Source of the DNA: Sesamum alatum
Taxonomy: Eukaryota; Streptophyta; Magnoliopsida; Lamiales; Pedaliaceae
Assembly (NCBI GenBank): GCA_034509735.1
Contig: JACGWO010000003.1
Coordinates: 36,230,466 to 36,294,465, forward strand
Length of the DNA stretch: 64,000 bases
Direction of reading: 5' to 3'
Positions 46,501-59,559 of the stretch are shown one piece after another. Each line of letters starts with the position of its first letter. Position 1 is the first letter of the stretch. Below the pieces are notes generated by a model. It was not told where the DNA came from. It saw nothing but the letters and a program-made list of their open reading frames with translations, and made no database searches. A program made the translations under genes and the position numbers.

Positions 46501-47900
46501 TCATCTTCACATGATTTGATCCGTTCTTGATGATGGACTTTATATGTGGTTCAAAATGTGAATGGCAGGTAAATGCTGCAGCAGAGGTCATATATGATCT
46601 AGTTGATCCAAGTGCCAACCTAATTTTTGGTGCTGTTGTGGATCCATCAATAAGTGGTCAAGTAAGTTCATCTATCAACACTACTACAATCTAGAAACTT
46701 GAGACCATTTTTATCAGCTGCCTTCACCATCTGTCCTTTGTCTTGATGCAAAAGCGTCCTAATCGGAAAAAGAATAAGTGGACTTGGCGCTTTGTGATTT
46801 ACCCAAAAGCTTGACATGATTTCACAGGCAAAGACTTGGGCTTTGTCAAAAGCATTCACAGATCACTTAGTCATTTTTCAGTTAGTAGCATTTTCTCTTG
46901 GGAATATTATGCTATAGGGTTAAATACAAAAACCAATCCTGAGGTTTGCTCTACTTCCACCATCCTTAACATTTGCCTCCATCTCAAATTACCAGACATT
47001 AGTGTAAATTTTGATAATTTTAATTACTTATCATAAATTTGAAATAAATGTTTGGATGTTAATATAATTTCATACTTAAAAATTAGGAAACATATCTGGA
47101 ATCATTGAATAAATAAAATAGAAAATAGTTTAATAATATAGTTAAATAATTTCTTAATTCAAATAGTTTTCTCTGATTTAGAAAATTCTATTTCCTTTTT
47201 CCTTCGTTTTTAGGGGGAAAATCATCTCTTGTTTAATTTCCAGCCCTTCATCTTAATTTTTATTCAACGTACGTCAAGGGTATAAATTACATTTCCCAGC
47301 TTCCATTGCGTCTTCTCCAACATACGTTGGTTATAAGTCATCATTGTTATTTCAAAACTTGAAGGGATAGTTTTATGTTATTAAGGCGAACAAACCTCAA
47401 GAGCGTATTTTTATAATTAATCCTATACTCCTTCGGCTTGGCCCGTGGAGCTGGAGGGATGTGGGGCACTGGGGGCATTAGTTATGGGTGCAGAGGTTGG
47501 GAGAATAGAGCAGAAGTTGTTTCTGATAGATGAGAACTATGAAAAAGTTGTTCGCTCTGACAATTTACATGCAACATATATAACTTGATTAAAATTTGAT
47601 CAATCCCGTCTACTAATAATTCAGGTTAGCATAACTTTGATCGCCACTGGTTTTAAACGTCAAGAGGAGAGCGATGGGAGAACCCTCCAGGTACATATCC
47701 ATCTCTCCACCACATATACCTTATTCGCATCTTTATTAAGCATTTGTTGGCCTGTGAAAACGATGCAGGCAAACCAGCTGGCACAGGGAGATTCAAACAT
47801 TGGTCTCAATAGACGACCCTCATCCTTCCTAGAAGGTGGTTCTGTGGAAATCCCCGAGTTCTTGAGGAAGAAAGGACGCTCCCGCTATCCAAGAGCTTAA
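43584..47900 (+). CDS. FTSZ2: Plastid division protein FtsZ2
   Basis: Tubulin-like GTPase that forms the stromal Z ring with FtsZ1 for chloroplast division. Exons 43584-44213, 44514-44813, 45365-45455, 45747-45871, 46569-46661, 47625-47690, 47769-47900; 1437 nt, 478 residues, the usual FtsZ2 length. Residues 1 to about 110 form a transit peptide and linker; [18 protein letters not shown] starts the GTPase domain; NTDIQAM (T3), [12 protein letters not shown] (T4 signature, start of exon 2), [10 protein letters not shown], and the T7 loop region [11 protein letters not shown] follow. The C-terminus carries [16 protein letters not shown], the FtsZ2-specific core that binds ARC6 and is absent from FtsZ1. 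A leader intron is likely (43044-43477). Intron 5 holds a long-inverted-repeat transposon (46917-47423). Confidence 0.96.
46917..47423. mobile_element. Long-inverted-repeat (Mutator-like) element in FtsZ2 intron 5
   Basis: Left end gggttaaatacaaaaaccaa...tcctgaggtttgctc; reversed right end ggattaattataaaaatacg...ctcttgaggtttgttc. Flanking tatgctata and tatactcct agree in 6 of 9 bases, so the duplication is decayed. The ends resemble the 8841-9218 and 23461-23905 elements. Confidence 0.55.
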
Positions 47901-49219
47901 TTCCCGTGTTACATTTCTACATCACATCTAGTAGTCTTCAACTTGATCTCACCTTCTGAGTATGCTGTATCTTGTGTCTGTACAGGATTTTTGGGCTCTT
48001 ATATCCAATGTGAAAACTTAGCTTTGAGAAATATGAAGCTTTACCACTTTTTTGTTTCTGAATAAATCATAATATGGATCTATGGATGATGAGTTAGACA
48101 CTTGAAAAAACATAACAGAAAGAGGGTAACAGTTTTCTACTATCAGCAGCAGTTGATATAACTTGGAGATCCTGTGCAAATGAGTCTGTAGAGCTTATTT
48201 TGCATTACAGTTTCAATTTTCTTTTGAATTTTTTTGTTGGATATCTACAAGTTAAACAAATTTTAAAATATTATTGGGCCACTCTACAAAAAGGGGATAA
48301 GGGACCTTAGACTTAGACTCAGACTCGGATTGGATTTTTTTATTGCAAAATTTATTCCTATCTTCTATTTCATCATATATATACACGACACATATATAAA
48401 GATGACATCAAAGTATATATATATATATATATCATGTTATATAAATATTGTACGTATTTTGAATGAAGTGGAAGATATAATAGTATTTGAAACTGAAAAT
48501 TTAATAGAACTCATACCTCCTTGAATTGGGAAATGGTGTCTACAGACATGAAGTTTGACACAGAAAATATCTGTGTCAACGTCCTTCCAAACAAGTTCCC
48601 ATCTCCCATTATATGATTTGATGCCTATATATATATATATATCCATACAAAATAATTTCCTTTATTCTTGGGTCTTCTATATCAAAATCTGCATCCCCAT
48701 AGGCCCAAACATCTCCAGAATCACACAAACTTCTCAAATCAACATCAACCTCACATATCCGCACCAAAAATCCTACCTATTCAAACATATCATTGTGGTC
48801 TTCGTCATCATTTCTTCTCACACCGGAAAATTCTAATTTAAATTGAATTTGACTAAATTGAACTAATTATACGACACTGTAATTGATTTGATTCGATCAA
48901 GATCAGACCCATATATCTCTCGTGTTTTGTATGCATGTATACAGTACATACAAATGTATAATGAAAGGGGCGGGAGAATGAAACCACAGAAATAAGAATG
49001 ATAAAATCTAGAAAAGAAAGACACGTAAAGTTGTGGCATACCATACAAAGCAAAAACACTTTGTGTTGACGTGTAAACAAACACTCCCATTCATTTCCTT
49101 TTCCTTCTTTCCTTCCCACACAATAAAATAAACAACCTTTCTTCTCTATTCCCTCTAATCTTCCATTCAGAATCATCCCATTCCCATCTCTTCAGATTCC
49201 TACATATCTGAATTTATTC
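47901..49219. other. Intergenic region between FtsZ2 and BIC
   Basis: FtsZ2 3' UTR, then AT-rich sequence with (AT)n runs at 48414-48431 and 48627-48643. A short copy of the 25447-25710 element lies at 48823-48907. No further gene is supported; 48908-49219 is the likely BIC promoter and leader. Confidence 0.5.
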
Positions 49220-49738
49220 ATGCATAAAGGTAAACAACAACCCACCACCATGCCGCCACCTCCCAAAGATCCAGAAACCGATGAGATTCCACCCCAACCC
49301 ACCAAACCAGCCCATCAACCCGGATCCGATAACCCATTATTAGAGAAGACAGAGGAGGAGGAGGAGGGATCAGCTCAAGAACCATCACATGAAGTAGTAC
49401 TCAGACAGCCCACCACGCCGGCAGCTCATGAGGAGGATCAGGGTACAAGAAGTACGACTACGGCTGCGGCAACAGTAGTAGAGGAGATGAATAGCAGCAG
49501 CAGCGGGCGGGAGAGGCTGAAGAGGCACCGGGTGGAGGTGGCGGGTCGGGTGTGGATACCGGAAATGTGGGGGCAGGAGGAGTTGCTCAAAGACTGGATT
49601 GATTGCACGGCGTTTGATGCTACTCTGAGGAACAGCAGTATCATGTCGGCCAGAGCCTCGTTGGTGGAAGAAGGAAGGAGACCCAACTCCACCACCACCA
49701 CCACCACTCTCAGACTAGAAAATAGTTGTTCATCATGA
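49220..49738 (+). CDS. BIC1: Blue-light inhibitor of cryptochromes (BIC1/BIC2-type)
   Basis: 172-residue single-exon protein. BIC proteins bind photoexcited CRY2 and block its oligomerisation, limiting blue-light responses in the nucleus. The N-terminal 90 residues are low-complexity (Pro-, Glu- and Thr-rich). The conserved CRY-interacting block is at residues 96-150: [20 protein letters not shown], then [19 protein letters not shown], then [12 protein letters not shown], closely matching Arabidopsis BIC1. The first ATG is used; a second ATG in a good context (accaccatgccg) is at codon 11, so translation may start there. The C-terminus is a short Thr run. The antisense frame over 49438-49707 is a shadow. 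Confidence 0.92.
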   Translation: MHKGKQQPTTMPPPPKDPETDEIPPQPTKPAHQPGSDNPLLEKTEEEEEGSAQEPSHEVVLRQPTTPAAHEEDQGTRSTTTAAATVVEEMNSSSSGRERLKRHRVEVAGRVWIPEMWGQEELLKDWIDCTAFDATLRNSSIMSARASLVEEGRRPNSTTTTTTLRLENSCSS

Positions 49739-50402
49739 TGATGATGAGTTACAGTTAATTACCCTTAATTTTTCTTCTGTTTTTCCCTTTCTTTTTTCAT
49801 TTTAATATGACACTACAGTAGTTATCTCTGCATGTCTTCTCCTCTTCCCTACATTTTTATTACAGTAAATAAATAATTACCAGATTTCGTTGCATGAAAG
49901 TTGAATGATACGTTCTTGGCTGCGCCGCCGTGTTAGAATACAGTTTTGATCCTATATAATCAAGATTATTATTTTGTAGGTGTATTAATTATGTTTATAT
50001 AATTATTATATAATTGAAGGTGGGTAAGTAATTGAATAATAAATATAAATATTTATGATCAGAAGAATTTTGAAGCGAAAAAAAAAAAATACCAAATTGT
50101 GAAGGTCAATTGTATTTATGTATTTATTTTCTTGTGGATATATATATATATATATAATTGGTTTTCCTTATCTTTAAGATTTCGGGTGGTTTTCATTAAG
50201 CGACAAGCTTTTCTTTTGAGTGGTTTCGGTGTTGTGGGAACAGCAACCAATTATCATACATCAACCAACTTATTTTAGCCTGTGGAAGCCCTTATTTTAG
50301 TTTGAATTTTCTAATAATATTTTATCTCGTCAAATTTCTTATATTCCATCCCACTTTAAAACTTATAGCATAGAAAACTATATAGACATTTTCTAAAATT
50401 AA

Positions 50403-50575
50403 ACTTAACTACACAGATAGCTCTTGTCATTTATAAAATCAACTACATCCCCCTAAAAGGGATTGTCCATGTAATTTAACTCGAGCAGTGTTTTTGTTAA
50501 ATTTTATAATTGAACAAGACTATACTTGTAATTTTACAAAAGACATAAAGTATTTGTGTAATTAATCCTAACCCG
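50403..50575. repeat. Short inverted-repeat block between BIC and CIA1
   Basis: Left 'ttaactacacagatagctct' and reversed right 'ttaattacacaaatacttta' pair, followed by related 'ttataaaat' segments. Probably a small Mutator-like relic; no clear flanking duplication. 49739-50786 otherwise contains 3' UTRs and AT-rich sequence. Confidence 0.4.
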
Positions 50576-50786
50576 AGATCAGTATCGATATAATTTACCT
50601 AAAATATAATGCAGAACTACCTAGAATTGAGGAAAGTGACATTGAGAAATTTCAAAGTGTGTGAGTGTCCCTCCGATTTCAAGTAATAAAAATCAAAGGT
50701 GAGTAGTATAAGGTTACAAAGGATGAAACGTCTAATACAGGGGAAAATAATTCACAACAAAGGTGTTTGGATGATCAAACATGGAG

Positions 50787-53700
50787 CTATAATTGGGGTT
50801 TCCTGTGTCCAGATGAGGCAGCTAATTCCCATATCTTCACTGTTCCATCATCACTGGCAGATGCAAGACGTCTGTTTTCTTCCTGTCAGGTTACACCCAA
50901 GGAAATAGAATGTGAGATTCTTTCTGCAAAATCTGCGGAAAACACAAGAATTTTTGCACAAACTGTACTGTGCGTCGACACTGATTTCTCTTGATTTAGA
51001 CAAAAAGAGGATTGGGGAAATGAGCATAGGGTTAGTGGGATCAAGAAAGAATTTGTGGAAGAAATGGCAAACTGAATCACTGATATTATGCCATTCTATT
51101 ATGAAGTTACTAAGTATATACATGAACCTATATCTGCATTCGTTATAGATACATGAAACTAAAGGTATTTTACTGATGGACGAGCTCTTAAGAGTACTGA
51201 ATTCTGTCCTTCAATGTAAGGCGACGCCAACAGTCAAAACTCGACTGTTGTCTGGAACAGATTTCATCGTCATTAAAAGCAGAATATTTTTCATTTAGAT
51301 TGCAGGTAAGAAAACACAAGGTGCACTTCATCTATATCATCGTCTAGGCCCGCCAGAGTTTTTCCAATAATCTATTCAGAGTCGGAAATTCTGCTGCATT
51401 ATTAGGGTATGTTCATATTATCAAAGTATTTACCATTGAACTCCACTGGACAGCATTTACATCCATGTCGTGAGCCTTCTCTTTCTTCAGAAGCAATTTG
51501 TATGAAGGTCCATCAACCTGCATGCAACATACAAGAGAAAGAATATACGTAAAAATTCTAAAAGATAAATGAGCTCAACTACTACAAATAATATAATTGC
51601 ACAGCACAAACACTCTCAAATAGATCAAAACTTCATCAAAAGAAATGCTGGAGATGCGTGGCTAAAAACGACTAGATCAGGGTACAATGAGGTTGGTTTA
51701 TCTCAGATGCATATCCACATATATCCAAGATAAATGGCAAAACGACTCTTCAACCAGTTTTTCCCCCACTAGGACTACAAGCATATGGAAACTGATTTAC
51801 TTTCCTTCTTCTTGATTTGGACTCTAATAGTAATTTTCTCGCCTGATGTACACCCTCTTCTGTACTTTATAGGTATGGATGTTCACTTATCAGAAAAAAT
51901 GACTATTGCTCAGCAGCACCTGTTTTGGGCACTTGACTATATAGATCCATTTATCAGGACGAAGGAACAAGATTGTCATTATATATGGAGACCAGAAAGA
52001 TAAATAAAAAATTTTATGCTTTCAGCATAATCTGGAGAATGCTAAAAGCAAACACAGAGAAGGAATGTTTGATATAAGTCCAATTGTTAATCTGTACCAA
52101 GTGATCTTCACTTTCAACAAATAAACGTATAGCATCATCAGCTGCACCACTGGCAATTATTCCCTCCCTGTAACATTCACAACATAAAAAGAGAGCATGA
52201 AAAATCCAATGTATTAGACAAAATGGACAAAATAGAGCCATACAGACGTCATGTTTGCTAATTCATCAAAAAATGAAAAAAACAAATAATAATAATAATA
52301 AAATAATGTGAAGAGAAAGAAACAGAAATGTTTCCTACCTTGACCAATGGACGGAAAAAATAGTCCGATCATGATAACCAGAGAGAGTAGATAGATGTTT
52401 CCTGGCAAAAAGGCAAAAAGAAATGCAATCAACTCATAAAGCTTCTGATGTACATGCAAAATATCACCATGCGAAAATCTTGTAAGTACAAAGCATAACA
52501 TACAATCTCATAATGATCTTAAACAAAGTCAATTGTCAAAATAAGTATGTAACAGACTGAATGATGAGCATGAATGCACATAATTAAGCAAGTGCATAAA
52601 TGATCTATGATATCAGAATACGTTTCACAAATAAACATTTTCCTAAAATCAATTTAGAACATAGAGCTCATATGTTGAAAATTTTCTGACTTCTACGAGG
52701 ATGGAATTTCTTATTCTTCATTCACGTTTAATGCTATTACTTTTTTGGGTGGGAGTTGTCTGTATGTTTGGAAGATGTTTAGAAAGAGGAAGGGCGAGAG
52801 TGAAGTGGGTGATGAGTATGCTCCCCCATGTGCACGAACCCAACTTCTCAAATCTTATCAGAGCAAATAAAATCTCGTTTGTACTGAAACACCGCACAAA
52901 TGATTGGTCTTGAACATTAATTAATTTCCTATTCTAATTTTCCCTTGAAAGTTTCTAAACCCACAGTTTCTGGAAGTGCCCGTCACTGAAGCATGCATTC
53001 CTTAATAATGAGCATAAAGCATTGGAGTAAAACAACCCATTCGACAATAGAAATCTAATGCAAGTTAAGTTTAGCCTTCTTGTTATCCATATCAAAGAAT
53101 CAGAAAGGCAAAAGGAGAAAAGCAAAAAAAGAACATCTGGAGCTGTGTCAAGAAAAAAGGATCAAAGACACATAGAGACATGTGGCTCACCATGGTGCAT
53201 TTCCATCTCCAGACTGCATTCTCATAATGTCAGAACCCCATATCTTAATAGTGAGGTCATCACTGCAAAATCAGTTGACTGCATTAGTCATTGGCTCACA
53301 TTTAATCTTATTTGTTCTTATGGTAACATAAATTCTTCTTGTTGCTGCTTAAAGTACACAATTAAAATCTCAGCATAACTTTAACTTGAATATGTAACAG
53401 ATAAAAACGGGATTTTCATGCATACCTGCAGGAAACCATCTTGTCTCCCGTGGCATTAAAGGATAAGGCCCAGACTGTAGATGTATGTCCACTTAAAAGA
53501 AAAGAAAGGAAAAAGTTATAGCAGATCTTAGAAGCATCGTGAAAAATCTCATTCAATCTATTTGATACACAAGCATACAATTAAGTCAATCTAAAAACTT
53601 TAATCCTAGTAATGCGCATACTCATGAAAATAACAAATGTAGGAGAGCTTGAAATGAAATCTCTAATAGATTGTGACAAAATGGTAAACAATATGTAACA

Positions 53701-55242
53701 CTAATGACAAAAAAAGATTCGCAGAATATTGATGTTATTTAACTTTACGGTGTGATCACTGGACAACCCCCATCTTAAATGCTTCGTGAGAACTGGCTTT
53801 GATGATTCCAATTGTTTCATAAGAGACGACAGAGTGTAACATATAGTGGGAATTATAAAAGCAAATATAGATAAATGTAATTCTTCAATTAACCAGGATG
53901 CACGACCAAACATTTATGTATCAAATGATATTCCATGTATCAATAGGATGACTTATTAGGGGTTAAGTTAAACTAGACATGAGTGCTCCTCACAGATATG
54001 CCTGATCAAAATATGTAATAAGTAGTGCAGGAATGTGAGCATAAATAAATCAAAATTTGGTCATTGGGATAGAATAAGTGTTCCATGTATATATTCCAAA
54101 ACAGAAAGCAGGAGTATAAGCTACCTGTTAGATTCATTTAAGGTTTGAACACAGTGCCAATCATCATTGTCCCCATCCTCTGCCCAGATCTACAGCAGTT
54201 GATTTTTTGGATTAAAAATAGTCTACACTAGAATTAGCAGATACTCGAATGTCTAACAAGTTAACTATGTTATTTTTCCTACTTAATGAGTACCTTGATA
54301 GTATTGTCATAGCTACACGAGAACAGAATATCCAATGTTGGATGCCACTGCACCATTTTGACATCCTGTGTATGTCCTTGCAACACTGAAACACAGTCAA
54401 ACTCATTATGCGGGAGTACTTCCCATATCCAAACTGATTTATCTCGTCCGCAAGTTGCAAGCAATGAGCCAGATGCGTTCCAGGAGACACTTTTAACTTC
54501 ATTCTCGTGACCCTAGACGTAATTTTAAAATTGTTTTAGCACATTACTCAAAAACACTAGAAGCTAAGGAATCAGTGTCAAATCTCTAGATCACCCAACA
54601 GTACACAAACACACAAAGTGACATCCTCTTTGACAAAATCAAACCAAAGTACCTCTAGGGTGGAAACACAAGCAAAATCACCCCCAACATCTTCCCAGAT
54701 AGCAGTGGTGGCATCAAAACTTGCTGTTGCCAATAATTTCCCAGACGGTGACCAAGCGCAAGATCTAACCGTCCTATTATGCGTCTCCTCCAAGACTGCC
54801 TGCATAATAGCGTAATAGGCACAAGAATGTAATCAAATACACCCCCATTTTTCATCGTCATGAAAAAGAACTCCAAAGTCTCAAGATCCTCTAAAACCTT
54901 CACGACCGCAATACTACGAACCAAAGTTTACAATTACACCATTCACAGCTCTATATATGGTACATAAACAAACTTCCCAATCTCAAGAAAAGCTTCCAAC
55001 GAGAGAAGCAACAAAAGAAAATTTTATGACAACAAAAAAGATGAAACCTTGCACTGGAAAGAGCCAGTAAGTGGACTCTGTTCCCAGACGCGGACGGTTT
55101 TATCTCCGCTGCAGGAAGCGAGCACGGCAGGGACACCGTCGGCTCCGGTGCCTGGCTTCCAGGCGAGGCTCCAAACCCTATCGGCGTGGCCTTCAATTCT
55201 CTGAAGTTCTCTCAGCTCGAAATTCTCATCCGCGAAATTCAT
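50787..55242 (-). CDS. CIA1: Cytosolic Fe-S assembly WD40 protein CIA1 (CIAO1)
   Basis: Seven-bladed WD40 scaffold of the cytosolic iron-sulfur targeting complex (with MMS19 and AE7), which hands Fe-S clusters to cytosolic and nuclear proteins. Ten exons on the minus strand: 55048-55242, 54653-54799, 54294-54512, 54125-54189, 53426-53491, 53191-53262, 52339-52401, 52098-52167, 51434-51517, 50787-50882; 1077 nt, 358 residues, in the range of plant CIA1. WD repeats are visible: [14 protein letters not shown]...[23 protein letters not shown]...[23 protein letters not shown]...[21 protein letters not shown]...[23 protein letters not shown]...[23 protein letters not shown]...[21 protein letters not shown]...DDGTVKIWE. 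All splice sites are GT-AG and phases match. The C-terminal tail after the last WE is short. Confidence 0.95.
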
Positions 55243-55538
55243 CGCCCGAATAGCAAAGATCGAATTTTTATAAAGAAGTTAGGGTTTTAAGCTGTGAGGT
55301 TTTACCGTTGGTCATACACGCGCCGCCGCGCCGCGATTCGATGCGATGGGATTGATGGGGAAGAAGAAAGAGTGTGGTGGACTCGTGCCAGAATATGACA
55401 TACACCTCCGCAGCCGGGATGCGTAGGATCTTTTGTGTGGAAAATTGCATGACCGAGTACCTCTAATGTGCATATTTATAAATTTTACCCCATGATTTAT
55501 CAATTATTATTATTTGCACTGCTTTCACAATTTTTATT

Positions 55539-56066
55539 GCAATAATTACATCGCCCTCCTATGAAATTTTGTCTAATTACGCCTAGACCCCTCTATGATT
55601 TGAAAAATCATAACTGTTACTTTTGAAATTTATTTTTCATCCAACAAATCTATTTATTGTCAATCAAGAATCATGAAATTTGTTGTTTCTAGAAAAAATC
55701 AAATAAAAATTTATATTTACCCTCAATTAACTTATTGCAGTTCAAATAATTATTTTCTAGGCAAACCACTCTTATAGGGTAAAAATATATCTCCTTATAC
55801 GCATTAACGTGTAATAATAAATAAGAATAGTTTGACCACAAAAAAATTGTTAAACATTCAACAATTCAATACTAAGTCAAACTGAAGTAAATATGATTTT
55901 TTTTATTTTTTTTACACCAATATCAATAAATTCAGTTAATATTGACTAACGAATGAATTTAGTAAATAAAAACTAGACTTTAGGGATCTTATATATAATT
56001 TTCAAAACCACATATGATCTACGTGAAATTACACAAAACTTTAAAGGAGGGTAGTATAATTATCCC
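55539..56066. mobile_element. Mutator-like long-inverted-repeat element with exact 9-bp TSD
   Basis: 528 bp, same family as 5647-6176. Left end gcaataattacatcgccctc and reversed right end gggataattatactaccctc; arms share 'ataattatt.tct' and 'ttaacttattgcag' blocks. Exact ATTTTTATT at 55530-55538 and 56067-56075. It lies between the CIA1 promoter and the ISCA2 3' end. Confidence 0.8.
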
Positions 56067-56734
56067 ATTTTTATTTTAAGGCTATCATTCTAAGCAATTT
56101 TTCTGAAAAGAAACTTGCTTCATCTCCTTGGCTCAATTCATATAAATTTAGCCTTAGGTCAAAGTAGGGAGTTCTCGTTGTCGGGAAAGAACTAAATTTC
56201 TTACTTATGTGAGATGTATTTTAATGAAGATAATAAAGCATATACTGATCTGATATGGTATACTATCTAGTAGAGGAACGTTATTTATACATGAAAATGG
56301 GAAGGACCAACTGATTTAATTCATCTGTGTGGTTTGTTATATTTTGTGAAACATTTAATATAAGACTTGTGAATTTTGATATATACAGTAACTGAGTTAG
56401 GAATGTAACACACAGAGAAGGGCATACAAAATGGTTGTCTGATATTTGACATTGCTCTCATATTCTTGTACTATGATGAGTATCAGCAAGGCATCATCAG
56501 CTCCACCACTCTTTAAGGTTGATGGGAGTTTTATCAGTTTCTGTTGTTCATACAAAATGCAAGAACCAATTTCACCGTCTGACGATGATTTAAGTTCTAA
56601 TGCATTTTGTGGTTGTATTCTAACTTAATATACAACATAAATCAGAATCAAAATGAATCTCAATTAGGTATAGGAAACCATGGTGTTAGTGCTACATGTT
56701 GCTTCTGCCGATTTGTGTCGAAACAGGTTCATTA

Positions 56735-59559
56735 CTATTTCACCATGAAGGAACTTTTACAGCTACAGCCACCCACTGCACTTGGATTTGTGGAGACCTG
56801 CATGGAGAAAACGCCGTTAATGGTTCACAGCAGCGAGGCACTTTAACACAAGATTGTCCAGTGAAAGCAACAATATAAATATTTCATGTCATGAAATTCA
56901 ACTTCTTCCCCAGCAAAATTAGATAATCCCAGGCTCACAGCTGAGGACCCTTAAGTTCCCGAATAATAAGAGGGAAATCGCTAAGAATAAAATAATGTGA
57001 GTTTTGTGGGAGCAAATGGTCAGGGACTTGAGTCTATAAAGGGAGCTGCAAGGAGGACAGACTGACACAATTGTATGCTTGACATGCTGCTTTGCAGATA
57101 GAGGGGATGACTACAAGTGCTTTGTTGCAAACTATTGAAGCAGAATTTCAAAAACAAATAATGCGCGAAAAAGACAATGTTACCAAAATACAACAACCCA
57201 AGAACTGTAGAGAGCATTAATGCACTGCAAAGTCACAGGTTACATAAGGTTGCTTTCAATAGATAATTAATGAAAAGGATGCTGGATTTCTAATAAAATT
57301 ATCAAAAACAGAATTCTGTTGGAGTCGTAAACTTTGTGGCACGAACTTTAAATTTTATTATATTCATAGACTCAAGAGATCCTAGATGGCTTCAGAATAT
57401 TCAACACAGAGTTGTACGTAACATTAGGTATCTTGACACTAGAGCAAAAGGGAAAGGGACAAACTAGTGAATGGCAGTCAGAATCAGGAGTTAGAGGACC
57501 AGTGTAGGCTGAGGGAAGGGCGTGAATGGGAAGGGGGATGTAACAGCTCCGGAACATATCAACAACAGAATGACTAAGAACTGTGATTCATGCACCAAGA
57601 AATTACTAGTTGGTTAAGTTCGACCTAAGATGACATAATATTCTAGATCAGATTCATCGAAAATAATATGAAAGCTAGAAATTGCATGCTTGCAGCCAAT
57701 TACCTTTATTGGTACAATTTTGTGGAACTGGAAAGCATTGGAGAAAACTATTTTAGTTGGTATAGAGTGCAAATAAGTTCTCCAAATTGGTAGTTAGATT
57801 GTAACTTCATTTTGAGCTTTCGGCACTTTAAACGAAATAGAAGCAGATGCATTGGTTGCTTCAAGAACATTAAAACTGACAAATCCAGTCAGATTCTAGT
57901 GATCAATGGCTGGAATCCTTGCTAATCAAATGCACCAGAAAAGTATATGCAACTTCTACCACTTAGACAATTATTTACCAGTTGAAACACTTTATGTGCC
58001 AATAACAGGCAACACTTATCAAGGTAGACCAAGTCAAATCAAATGTTGATATCATAATCTCACAATGACCCTATTTTCCGTTGCTTGTGGAATTGATTAA
58101 AGATAGATCAAAGAAACTTAAGGAGCCAAAAACTTTCCCCTATTGTCTACTGCAAACACTGTCTTTTAGTCACATTGTTTGAACTGAGACCTAAATACAT
58201 AGGTTTATATCCTGAATGTACCCTGAACTCTGAAGGATATCTGAAAATAGTAATAACGAACAGAACTTTTCTTGTAACTCTAGAGGTAAACTTCTTCAGA
58301 CATCTGAAGTAGCATTACAAGCAGGTTAGAGAGTCGGAACTTACTGCTAAACAAACTCAAAGGAATTAAATTAAGCAAGAAGACTGCAACAAGAGCTGCA
58401 GGACTCAAAACAACAAGGTGGCAACACATATTTGATGTGATCAAAAGCTAACAAAAAGAAATGCTAGTACTGGTAATGTAGGATCAGTAGAGTAAATCAA
58501 CAGAATTTGTTCAATCTGCAGACGTGATAACTGATTTCACAGGCCGTGCATAACTGTGGCAGACAATCCAAAACAATAACAGAAGTACTGCAAATAACCA
58601 GTCATAGCAAACAGACCTGAAAGGCAGAACGGATCAGCTCCTCTACATAATCAACAGTTGCACCTTTCACAAAGCCGTAGGAAATATTATCCACCACCAG
58701 CCTAACTCCATCTTGCTCAAAAATCCTGCAAAAAAGATAAAAGATGAATTTTCTTTGAGGACAACATCACAAATAAATTCATGTTACCGGCATGCATTTC
58801 TTGCAGAGCAACATCAAACCCAAGAAAATCCCAAAAGTTTGGAAATTCGATAACCTGTCATCATCATTGGTTTTATCATCAAGTAAAAAGTTATATTGGA
58901 ATCCAGAGCAACCACCAGCTTCTATGCTCAAGCGCAACAACTTCTCAGTACCCTCCTCCGCTTGCAACTCCTTCATTCTCTGTACAACATTAGTGAACCA
59001 TTGAGTACTCATTTGGCACAATCACATTCCTTGTCTGAGAATATATGTAAGAACTATTAACTATGTTGATAAATGAATATTATGACATAAATATATTGAA
59101 TATGTTCTATTTTCTGTTCGAAATACAACAAATATTTGCATCAAAGCTTTTCTAAATCTCTGAGTACTCAATATCTTCTTGAGTCCCCGGCACACGACAT
59201 AAGAAACTGAATTTCTTATTACTACAATGCGACTATGCGCATCACCTCCACCACCTACCATCCAAACGTCAAAAAGAAGATGTACCCTATAAATAACCAA
59301 ACAAGTAACAGAACAAAATTATTGTTCAAAAAGCCCAAATAAAATTGACAACAAAAAACGGGGGAGGCACAGAGAGAATTACTCTAACGCAGTTTTCGGT
59401 CAGATGTACGGCGTCGGTCGCCGGAGACGGAGATTCCAGTGAAGATAGCTGAGACTCGCGGAGAGCGGAGGACGAGCTAAGAAGCCTAGAATTCTGGCGA
59501 AGCCGAGCTGAAAAGTATGGAGCGAGCTGGCGAATCAGCGAACGGGACGACGTCGTCAT
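56735..59559 (-). CDS. ISCA2: Mitochondrial iron-sulfur assembly protein IscA-like 2
   Basis: A-type Fe-S carrier; in mitochondria ISCA proteins help make 4Fe-4S clusters. Exons on the minus strand: 59383-59559, 58855-58979, 58617-58725, 56735-56797; 474 nt, 157 residues. The first exon encodes a Ser/Arg-rich presequence ([20 protein letters not shown]) without acidic residues near the start, typical of mitochondrial targeting. Then [31 protein letters not shown] with Cys83, the stretch [20 protein letters not shown], and the C-terminal GGCSCKSSF with Cys148 and Cys150 complete the three ligands. The small last exon lies behind an intron of about 1.8 kb (56798-58616) and ends FMVK and stop. 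The frame with an upstream non-ATG codon was not used. Confidence 0.93.

Noticed and set aside
49438..49707. 89-codon minus-strand frame
   Set aside because: Antisense shadow of the BIC coding region.
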